NCBI GenBank assembly: GCA_027627225.1
Contig: CM051034.1
Location: 13,087,261 to 13,151,260, forward strand
Source: Congeria kusceri
Lineage: Eukaryota > Mollusca > Bivalvia > Myida > Dreissenidae
Direction of reading: 5' to 3'
Length of the DNA: 64,000 bases
Below, piece by piece: positions 46,401 through 58,400 of the stretch (position 1 is the stretch's first letter; every line of letters begins with the position of its first letter). The notes beneath the pieces are model-generated. The model made no database searches. It was not told where the DNA came from and was given only the letters and a program-made list of their open reading frames with translations. Made by a program: the position numbers and the translations under genes.

Positions 46401-49400
46401 CCCAGTGTGACCAAACTGTTGTTGTTTTTTATACTTGCTATTATACTGGAGCTCTTTAGTTCTGATGCTTAAATCTGTCAAGTTAAGACATTTAATGGCA
46501 TACATGCAAAACTTGCACGAATCTGTGAACAAGTCCCTTTAATATGGACTCCCTGGGTACCCTAGCAGAAATAACATTTCAAACCTGATACAAGAGCAGT
46601 CTGACATCTGCCTGTTGTGACAGACATCTTCTCAGGATACCAAGGATCTCCAGGCAGAGTGCCTCATTGCTGGATGGGTTGTGCACATGGTGTACATCCA
46701 CCTCGATCTGTTAATCATTATATTACAGTGTTCACATCGTCAAAACTTCCATACCCCTCACTAACGATTCGTCAAAACTTACCATTTCAAAAAACAGCTG
46801 GCATTTGAAGAATAAACAAGAGATGTTTGTAAAACATGTAGACCCCCCCCCCCTTGCAGCCAAGTTGTGAATATGTGCAATTGTTAAGAATTTTTTAAAA
46901 TATGCAATCCCAAGTGAGGTCTCGATATATGGTATCTATGTATGAAGTTTCATTAAAATATCTCGATGCGTTCTCAAGTTATTGCACGGAAACCGTTTTT
47001 CTATTTTTAGTAATGGCGACCTTGACCTTGACCCCACCCACCCCATATGAAATCCCAAGAGAGGTCTCAATATAAGGTATCTATGTATGAAGTTTCATAA
47101 AATATCTCAATGCGTTCTTAAGTTATTGAGCGGAAACCGTTTTTCTATTTTTATCAACTGTGACCTTGTTCCCACCCACCCCATATGCAATCCCAAGCGA
47201 GGTCTTGATATCAGGTATATAGGTATGAAGCTTCATTAAAATATCTCGATGCGTTCTCAAGTTATTGAGTGGAAACCGTTTTTTCTATTTTTAGGAATGG
47301 TGACCGTGACCTTGATCCCATCCACACCCCATATGCAATTCCAAGCACGGTCTCAATATAAGGTATCTTTGTATGAAGTTTCATTTATGTATCTCGATGC
47401 GTTCTCAAGTTATTGAGCGGAAACCGTTTTTCTATTTTTAGCAACGGTGACCTTGACCTTTGACCTGTTGACCTCAAAATGTATAGGTGTCTTCCTTTCC
47501 TCCCAAGTAACCAGCATACCAACTTTTATTATCGTAGGCCAAAGCGTTCTCTAGATATCGTGCGGGAACAAAATGGTCTACAGACAGACCAACCATCCGA
47601 CCGACCAACCGACCGACGGACGGACTGACAGGCGCAAAGCAATATACCCCCACTTCTTTGAAGGGGGGCATAATTACATATGTATTAAATAAACTGGTAT
47701 AAAATAAATCCTATACAGAGCTTTTAAATGAAAAGAAATAAATTTACATGAAAACACAATATGCATAAGAGGTGTTTTTTGGAATAAGAAAAGGTCCAGC
47801 ATGCTACTCAAAAGCGGCGGGGACGAAGACCCAGGTTTTGTTTCTGAATGAGTAAGCAAACTTACAGTATGATGTTTCACTTCCCTGATCATTTTATAAT
47901 TGATCAAAAGATTTTTACTTCAACCTTCCAAAATGAATAACATAATAACAACAAAATACCAATAATTTTGACCTTTACATTTTCGTTCAAAAGGCAGTGG
48001 GGTGGGCTAACAATGGTTAGGGCACAGCACCCTGCAAAACTGCTTTAGACCTTCCCCTACGTGTTTTTATCGCACCTGACTGGCGGAGAACGATGGCTGA
48101 CTGGCCTGGCTGGAACGCAGGCCTCCCAGGACCCGGAAATGCTTCAAGATCATCAGAAATCCACTCGCACCTATCTTTCGGGAGTCCGGCTGTCTGAAAT
48201 GCATATTGAGACAAATACTAACCAATGATAAATTTTGTATTAGATTTAATTAGATTTATTTATTAATTTAATTAGATTTAATTAGGTAACTTTCAGATTA
48301 TCAGAAATCCACCTGCTCCTATCTACAGTGAGTCCAGATGTCTGAAATGCATATTTCAACGAGGACTCCGGCATAGTTTAACATTCATATTTGAACAAAG
48401 GCTTGAACGTATGGTATAACAAGACATACTGAAGAAATTGCTATTAATGCGTACCAGATTTTAATGTAAGTAACTTAAAGATCACCAAAAATCCTGCTGG
48501 ACAGTTCTACAAAGAGTCTTGCATTCTGTTGCTTCACCTTCGATTTTTTTATATAGAAGTTCACAAGATATTGTTGGTTAGCAACACTTTGACAAAGTTA
48601 TTGCAAGTGTACTCAACATGACTATTCCAGATTTTAAAGGTGAAGGTGTGTGAAAACAATTAAGCTAGTGGCCCATGGCATCGCATCTAACTGCTAATTG
48701 CAACCTATATACGTGTAGCATAACTTAATTAACTGGGTCGCAAGACTACAAATTTTACCTCGAGAACATGGCTTTCCTCAGAACAAGCATCAGGGCATCC
48801 TTAAGGCTCATGCTCAGTTTGAGAAGGGGCTGAACGGCCCTCAGCAGGCCCTCTGCGGAGCTAGGGGACAGCATGGACAGATAGTCGAACATCTCTCGGA
48901 TCTTTGGCGTGTTGTCAAGTAGCATGGAGGGGGAGGCTACCACAATGTCGCCCAACAGACCTGGAAACATGGGGCCAGTATTCATACACCAATTCTCCGA
49001 CTTAAGACTACAAATAAAATGCTGCCGTATTCATACACCAATTCTTCAACTTAGGATTAAGTATAAAGAATATTCTTGAACCTGTTCTAAGAACGCTGTT
49101 AATTTGATTCTTACTTGGTATTTGCCAACTCCAATTACAACAGGGATCGAAATTAACGGTTGCCCGTTCGCTCTGGTTTCACTCTGGGCGATTGAATTTC
49201 AAAAGCCGGTAGTCCGCCCGGGCGACTAGCTTTTTCACAAAGCTGCACTCGATAATTGTTCAGTATTTATCATTTCGTTCACCCCTCTGGCATAAATTGG
49301 TCCCAGCCAATAAAATGACATCTTACAAAACAACATCCAATGAAATCGATCGTTATATTTTTTCTTTCCAAAATGGCTGCGCCCATGTAACACAATTGTT

Positions 49401-52400
49401 AATAATAATGTGGCAATTATACCCGGCGTCTCACGCCAAGAAGGGGAAATCACAGCCGAAAATAAAAGAAAGTACAATAGAGAATACGAACAATCGAAAC
49501 GAAAACTCGAATTTCAGGTTGGTTAGAAAATCGGCCATGGTTAACAAATAGCGCTAACGCTAGTGTAAATATTCGCCAAAAACTATATAATACAGATAAA
49601 TATATGAACAGGGCTCTGGGCTCGTAATTTTCTAGCTGGGCAACCAAATATCAGGAGATGGTTGCCCAGACAATAAAAGTTAGATTCCATCCCTGTACAA
49701 AATACTTTATTTAGAAAGATTTATTAATGATACAAGCAACATTGGTACCCAGAATATTTGAAACGCAAAAGTATATGAGGCGCGTCGTGGGAAAACCGGA
49801 CTTAATGCATGTGCGTAAAGTGTCGTCCCGGATTAGCCTGTGCAGTCCGCACAGGCTAATCCAGGACGGCACATTCCGCCTACAGTGGATTTATGTTTAG
49901 AAGAGACTTCCTTGAAACAGAAAATACCATTAAAGCAGAAAGTGCCGTCCCGGATTAGCCTGTGCGGACATATTTTCTTGAGTCTTAGTCTGTTCTTTAT
50001 TATAAAGACAAGTCTAAGAATGGGTTGGTGTAGACTGGCCCTGGCCTCATGTCATTGACTCAAAAACAGATTGTTGCCATTATTAGTTCCGAGCCGAGAA
50101 GGATGATGAATGATATGTACATGTACTGTACATGTAAATATGGCAAAAATACTAAAAATAATGTGTGAGCATATTATAATTTATGTTGCTATAGTTATAA
50201 AATATGCATCATAAATGCAAGATTTAGATTTATTAAAGGAGTACCAGTAAACGCATTACTATATAGTGAAACAGAATAAGTTTAGAAAATCAAAAATTTC
50301 TTGTTAATAATAAATTCTTTCTAAAATGCAAAAATGAATTTTTATTAGATTATTAAAACGTAATACTAAAATATTCTCACAATCTGTAATGGTTGTCTCT
50401 AATCACATAAAATAACTACTTCTTTCAAAGCAATTAAGTGGAATATTTCAGATATCTGTCCCCAAATATTACTTTCATTTCCTATCGTGTAAAAACTTAT
50501 ATTTGCTAACACGTACCCAGAAAGTGGTTGACAGGAGTGGTTGCCTTGGTGATGACCCGGTTAAAAATCTGATCTAGAATCTCACTCCTGACCATCTCAT
50601 GAGCCTTGATAACAGAAATGTTTGAAACATGTCAGCCATATATCATTCCTTGAAAGCCAGAAGCTCCTATCCGCATATGTGCACAGAAGGTTGATAAGCC
50701 CTTCTGGCTCTAAAAGGATGATATCCTTCTCAAAAAAGTGTATTAAATACGCATTTAATGCATATTAAACGCTGCGGTATTGGCACTGTATTTTCTTAAA
50801 GTGCATTTTATGTGTATTTTCTAGTGCATTTATAAACTATTTTGAAAAAAAAGAGTACAGAAACAATACACTTAGTGTACTTTAAGCGTATTTAATGCAG
50901 ATTTAAGGCAGAAAAAATAAGGTGCCAATACCGCAGCATTTAATATGCTTATTCGAGAAGGGTATGTACAATACAAATATGCACATAGGGATGCCAGTTA
51001 CTCTACATAAGCAACATTGTGTCCCCTCCCCCCCGAAAAAAAAGCTTTAGCAAACCTTATAATATAATGTAACATATTCAGAGATCGCTCACGAGTACCA
51101 TGCTTTACACACGCAGGTGTGTAAAATCTCCAAAATTGATACTCGCCCTGTATAACTAGTGATTGCAAATCCATACTCGCCCTTATACTCTGTAGCCCTT
51201 ACAAAATAAATGATATAATGCTAAGAAATCAAAATTACTTGTTTGCTTGCATATAATGCTTTTCATATGTATTTTATGAATAAATATATCTTATCATGTG
51301 AAAAGTTAAGACACTGTTTAAGAAAAGAGACGTGTACTATTCAAAAATTATTTTTTACCGATTGCAACAATTAGAAAAAGTATCTTATATTTTACAGAAA
51401 ACTCCTCAAATCAGTCTGCATTTTGATCTGAAAATCCATGAGACTACTCTGCAGATCCGTTATATCGCGATCCGTTATTTCGCGATATCCAATATATCGG
51501 GAATCGACCATGGATCCCAATTTGTTTCATGTACTTCAATATTTTATTATTAGACGACGTTCATAAATAAATCCAGTTTGGTCCGGATTTTCGCACCTAC
51601 ATCACTACTCTTTCATTCACACTCTTGTAGTGCGACAAACAATAACCCGACCCACTCAACATCAAAGTGTAACAGTTTGACGTCTTCAGCTTATATCACA
51701 TGCGGCACCCATGACAACATCTTTCACTGCTGCCGCTTTAATTAGAAGCCGAATTACACGCCTTCCACGTGGAGGGTGTATACAGTAACCATATGTCATA
51801 GATCAATACTGACTTATCTGAACGACAATAACGTTATCGATATGGCGTAACATTTCTGTTGTTTTTTTTTGTTTAAGAGGAAATGCTAACTGCACATCAT
51901 TCGTGATATAGATAACCTTGTTGTTATGCGCTACGAAACTTTTATACAAAAGTAAAGATCTAAATATTCTCTGGGCTACAAAGTTATTATACGGCAATCA
52001 ATACACCCACGCTCTCAATGCGGATGATGTGACGTTGTACATGTCGGCATAATTTTTGCACACTTTTCGAGCAGAAAAAAGGATTAACACGAAATACATG
52101 TACAATTTAATTGTAAATCGGATTCGTGTTTATGTCATGCGAACAGTACAATTCAGATAGGAGTTTTGGATTTGGAATTTATTATACGCAGTTTTAAATT
52201 AATTACAAGGAATAATATTATCTCTTTATATACAAATGGAATATTTTACATATGGCTATACCACTTAGTGGATGTTAACAACAATGAAAAAGGTGAGTTA
52301 ATTACGCTTATGTTTTGAGATTGTGAAAATAGGCTAGTGTATACATGTATATCTATATGTACATGAATGACCTGACAAGGTATATCACGATCCGGCTATA

Positions 52401-55400
52401 TCGTGATCGTGATCGATGGACCCCGCGAATCGCAATTTAACGGATCTGCAGTGTACTAAATAAATGTAATACGAATAATTCAAACTATATTGAACATTGT
52501 TGTACCAAAAATCGTACGAGCAATTTATCAATTACTTTTTGGGGAGATGTTAGATCTGAATTAGTTGTGGCATTCTGGTTAAAAGTCAACGTAACAACAA
52601 CATAACATGTGTTTACAGCTCTTGCAGAAACATTGCTACAGATGTAACTTATTCTTAATATTCTGAAATATTCCTTAATATTGTAGAGTACAACAGAATA
52701 CCTGAACAAGAAAGTGCAGACAATGTTTTTGACAAAATCACAAATTTGCATTACACTGACTTCTTACTGCAGTTAAACGATCATTATTCTAAAGCAGTTG
52801 CAGCCCTTTGCATTTTCGGAAAATGAGTTATGAAAGTACACGAGCTGCGATTGGTTCGCCAATTTATGCCTCACATCGTCGCTTGGATACGTTCGGATAG
52901 TTATATAAATAGACACTCTCGGATTGGTTTGTAACGAGCACCTGTACAATGTCGGCATTTTCCGTTGTAATTTTGGTTTCCCAAAATGCTAATTTATGAA
53001 CAAAGAGAAAGAAGCTGTCGAGTTTACATTTTCGGTCAAGCTTTTTGCTATTGTGTGATTTTAGATATGGAAAACAAGCTCGCCCGGTGGAACTAGCATT
53101 AGATGAATCCAGCTCGCCCAATTACATTGTTCACCCGTCGTGGGGACCAGGCAAGTCGAATTTTACACCCTTGCACATGACAATACCAACTTTCGTCATT
53201 ATAAGATCAAGCCCATTACAAAACCATGTATTCTGATCGTGTATATTTAAAACATTTTTTCCTGCATCACTCAGATTTTTAAACTGACAGCAAGCAAACC
53301 ATAGGTTAACAATCTGCTGACACCCTAAAAAGCAACGGAAAATCCATTAAATATGCAAGAACATCTAAAATTTCAACGTGGCTTCAAACAATGGTTATCC
53401 AACTATCCAATGATAGAAACCTGTATAGCAAACATCAGGAGTTATGTTTAGAGGATGCCTACTTGGATGTGACTGGTAAACATTGCAGACAAATAGAAAG
53501 CCAAAGGTTTACCCCAATCCGCCTGGGAAAGCAATTTTGATACCAGTCCAATTTCCAATTGTCTTTAAACCAGAACTGGCAATAATGATTTATGACCTGT
53601 ATATACTGTTCTACCATAATAAATAATTACTTATATGAGCTATTATATTATCTATTAACATATATTCAATGCAAATATATGTCTACAAGTACCACAAGAG
53701 TGCCATTGTCACAAAGATATGCCCGTCAAAGAAGCTTTTGTGGGGTTAAGATTCAATGACTAAAGAGAAACAATTCAAAAACTAATAAGGTAGAGTCATG
53801 GTATTCGTGCATCTAATTCATCTCCAAAGCCTCTCTCTAAGTGGTAAGTTGAGGTATCAAAACTTTTCCATATATATTCTTAAATCTATAATCAAGATGC
53901 CACAATAAACAAGAAACATAGAAATTATTCAAAAACCAATTTTTCAAATCAAAACGCATTTGTCAGCACAATTATTTTAATTTTTTAATTGTGACCTTGA
54001 CCCCACCCACCCCATATGCAATCCCAAGTGAGGTTTAGAAATAAGGTATCTACATTTAAAGTTTCATTAAAATATCTCAATCTTCTCAAGCTATTGAGTG
54101 GAAACCTTTTTGTCTATTTTTAGTAATGGTGACCTTGACCCCATCCACCCCATATGCAATCCCAAGCAAGGTTTAGATAGAAGATAGCTATGTATCAAGT
54201 TTCATTAAAACATCTCAATGTGTTCTCAAGCTATTGAGCGGAAAACGTTTTTTATATTGTAAGTAAAAGTGACCTTGACCCCATCCACCCTATATGCAAT
54301 CCCAAGCGAGGTCTCAATATAAGATATCTATGTATGAAGTTTTATTAAAATATCTCCATGTGTTCTCAAGTTATTGAGCGGAAACCGTTTTTCCATTTTT
54401 AGTAATGGTGACCTTGACCCCACCCACCCCATACGCAATCCCAAGTGCGGTCTTGATATAAGGTATCTATGTATGAAGTTTCATTAAAATATCATTACAA
54501 TATCTCAATTTGTTCTCAAGTTATTGAGCGGAAACCATTTTTCTATTTTTAGTAACAGTAACCTTGACCTTAACCCAACCCACCCCATATGCAATCCCAA
54601 GCGAGGTCTCGATATAAGGTATCTATCTATTAAGTTTCATTAAAATATATAAATGCGTTCTCAAGTTATTGAGGTGAAACCGTTTTTCTATTTTTAGTAA
54701 CAGTGACCTTGACACCACCCACCCCATATGCAATCCTAAGCAAGGTCTTGCAATAAGGTATCTATGTATGAAGTTTCATTACAATAGCTCAATTCGTTCT
54801 CGAGTAAGAGAGCGGAAACGAAAAGTTGAGCTGCCACTACGCCTTTGACCTTGAATTGTGACCTTGACCTAGGACCTATTGACCTGGTTTTTGCGCGCTA
54901 CTCTACATCTCACCATGCTTGTCACTTCTGCCAAGTTATTTGAAAATCCATCCATGCTGGACAAAGATTTGCTCCAGACAATTTGCTGACAATTGATTCC
55001 TTAAATTCGACCTTGAATTGTGACCATGACCTTGGACCTGGTTCTTGCGCTCGACACTCCGTCTCATCATGCTTATCACTTCTGCCAAGTTATTTGAAAA
55101 TCCATCCATGCTGGACAAAGTTATGCTCCGGACAAAGTGTTAACGATTGATGATTTCTTATATTTGACCTTTGACCTTGAATTGTGACCTTGACCTTGGA
55201 CCTTGGGACCTGGTTCTTGTGCACGACACTCTGTCTTATCATGCTAATCCCTTCAGCCAAGTTATTTGAAAATCCATCCAGGCTGGACAAAGTTATGCTC
55301 CGGACAGTGTTAAGGATTGAATACCTATATTTGACCTTTGACCTTTAATTGTGACCTTGCCCTTGGACCTAGGGACCTGGTTCTTTTTACCTTGAACGTT

Positions 55401-58400
55401 TTCAGCAGGATCTTGGCTCCCAGCTGGCAGGCCTCGTGTGTGGGACCGGAAAGAATGGTGGGGACAAGGTCTAGTCTTCCGAACGCTGCTTTCGGCCCGA
55501 ACGAGTCCATGAGTACAAATCCCAACTGTACCAATCCCTGTACAACATGGTCCCAACCAAATATGCTGCAAGATATGGCACGAGTACAGCTCGGAAAAAA
55601 CAACCTAATATATATAAAGCTCATATATATATATATAAATGTGGAACAATGTCCCCGGTTAGTGCTGGACAGCCCATTCAAATTAGGTCATGGTCAAAGT
55701 ATGGTTGGGTGATATGGGAAGATTGGGAATGGTCATAAGCAACAACTGTGTAAGTATCCCTGTGCTGTAGTAAGCGGTGCTGGTGCTAGACAAAATGGAA
55801 ACAATGGTGCTTGACAAAACGGAAACAATCTAGTTAACCAAGAAATAGCCCATCTGAATTATTCAAAGTTCAAATTAGGTCAAGGTCAAATTAGAGATTG
55901 GGTGATATTGGTGGATTGGGAACGGTCATAAGTAACAACTGTGTAAATAATAATATCCAAGTGTTGTCGCAAGCGTTGCTGGTGCTAGACAAAACGGTAA
56001 AAACTAGTTAACCAAGAAATGGCACTTTTGAATTCTTAGAAGTCCAAATTAGGTCAAGGTCAAAGTGAGGTTGGGTGATATGGGTGGATTGGGGATGGTC
56101 ATAAGCAAAAACTGTGTAAGTATTTAAGTGTTGTATCAAAGTGGTGTTGGTACTAGACAAAATGGCAACATCTAGTTAACCAAGAAACAGTCCATTTGAA
56201 TTATTTCTAAGTGCAAATTATTTCAAGGTCAAGGTCAAAGTGAGGTTGGGTGATATGGGTGGATAGGGAATGGTCATAAGCAACAACAGTTACTGTATAA
56301 GTATGTAAGAGTTGCAAGCTGTATTGGTGCTAAACGAAATGGTAAAATCTACTTAACCTTGTCACGGACGAATGGAAGGACAGACAGACGGACAGGACAA
56401 TCACTATATGCCTCCGGCATCAAGATGCCGGGGGCATAAACAGAATTTTAGATTCTGTGGGATAATCCATTGGATACAATGTCATGTCACTACAAATACT
56501 GTGGTTTTTTGACAAATTAAGTGTCAAAGTGCACTATTTAAGCCTTTAATTAAATACAAATATAGGAAATAATTCAATTAAATAATGTCCTCGTTTTCAA
56601 CAGCCCTACCTGTTTTTCACCGTCTGTAAGATGTACTCCTCCACGAGACCGGTTTCAGGCACAATCTCCTTCACCCAGCAGGAAGAGGACTGTTTCTCAG
56701 CGTCTTTGAAACTCTGCAAGATGCTGGCCTTCAGGAAGTCATAGATCTGCAAAAACATCACTGGGTATTTATCATTCTTCAAAGAATGTAAATATGAGGT
56801 GCATCATTGGAAAACGAACTTCATGCATGTGCGTAAAGTGCCGTCCCGGATTAGCCTGTGCAGTCCGCACAGGCTAATCCAGGACGGCACTTTCCGCTTT
56901 TATGGTATTTTCTGTTTCAAGTAAGTCTCTTCTAATCATAAATCCACTTTAAGCGGAAAGTGTCCGCACAGGCTGATCCGGGACGACACTTAACGGACAC
57001 GCATTAAGCCCGGTTTTCCCACGACGCGCCTCATATAAGCATTATGAAACGCCAACTGCATCAGCAGCATTCGTCCAAATTAGCACAAGCCCATACTCCC
57101 TAAAGCTGGTTAATTTAAAACTGGTCTTGCTTAGATTCTCCGTTTGATATAGGCCCGCACGTTATAATTTCTTGCCTTTGAGTAATAATATAAGACTTCG
57201 GGTTTGCTTGGCCAAACTGCTAATTTTGACGACTGCAGCTGGAGAAAAACTCTTCTTGGCAAAATACAGTCCTTTATTCCTGGCAAGTGACAGGCTGTCA
57301 ACCATGTTCACCAGAAGATATAGGAAAAATATAGGAATATTTTCACCAAAAATATAGGAATTTTTGCCAATTGTTTCGAGAAACTATAGGAATTTTTAAA
57401 TTAAAAATACTTCATTAAAAGGATGAACTGGGATCATATTCTAGCCTGATAAGTCATACAGTTCGTGTTTTAATGAAGAAAACATTTGCTAAACATATTC
57501 ATGGTAATCAATTTGCCAGTGAGACATGCATGCAATGGCGTAAACATAATTTAAGTATTTAAGTTTGATGCGAGCAAAGCATATAGGTTTGTGATATACT
57601 GTTCACAGACCAATTTCAGAGGCGTGAATGACCAAATTTTCCAAAATTTAGGAACAATTGTTAAAATATAGGAATATATAGGAAATATAAGTTTTTTTTA
57701 AATATAGGATTTCTTTCCAAAATATAGGAAAATAAAGGAATTGGTTGACAGCCTGAAGTGACCAGTTGCCAATCGCCAATATAAAACTGCACAATATAAA
57801 AACAGCCAACCAACAAGAAACACAAATATGAATACTAGAACTCTGCGAGTTGTATGTGTTGCCTGACGGGGCAGTACGACAAGAGCAATAATGCCAAAAA
57901 CCAAACTTAACCTTCATTTTATGCCTACTTACACTTCCCTAAAGTTTCCCTAAAGTTTCAAAAAGTTCTCAAGTTATTGTCTACACAAAATAAAGGGGCT
58001 GCCCCCAAAGTAACCCCTATATGTCGCCTTTTCAGGCGACACAAAACTGGGGTCACCACCCTGGTACAGTCAATGCAAATAATTCGGGGTTTAAACCGGT
58101 TTATGGCACTTGAACAAAAGTATTAATGCCAAAATGTCTCGTATATTTATTAGTTATTGTTATTATAATAAATAAATGTTTGTTTTTTCTGATGTTGAGA
58201 ATGGGGCCCAGGCCTAGGTTATCGGTACAATATATGAGGGGCGTCGTGGGAAAACCGGACTTAATGCATGTGCGTAAAGTGTCATCCCGGATTAGCCTGT
58301 GAAGTCCGCACAGGCTTATCCAGGATGGCACTTACCGCTTTTATGGTATTTTCTGTTTCAAGGAAGTCTCTTCTAAACATAAATTCACTGTAGGCGGAAA

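Noticed and set aside
46344..46414. Functional tRNA gene
   Set aside because: The 5' acceptor strand does not pair with the 3' strand and the anticodon arm is irregular.
53045..53236. 63-codon + strand ORF
   Set aside because: No recognisable domain, single short frame in an AT-rich intron.
55338..55712. 124-codon + strand ORF
   Set aside because: Antisense shadow of FANCI exon 5 continuing into repeat sequence.
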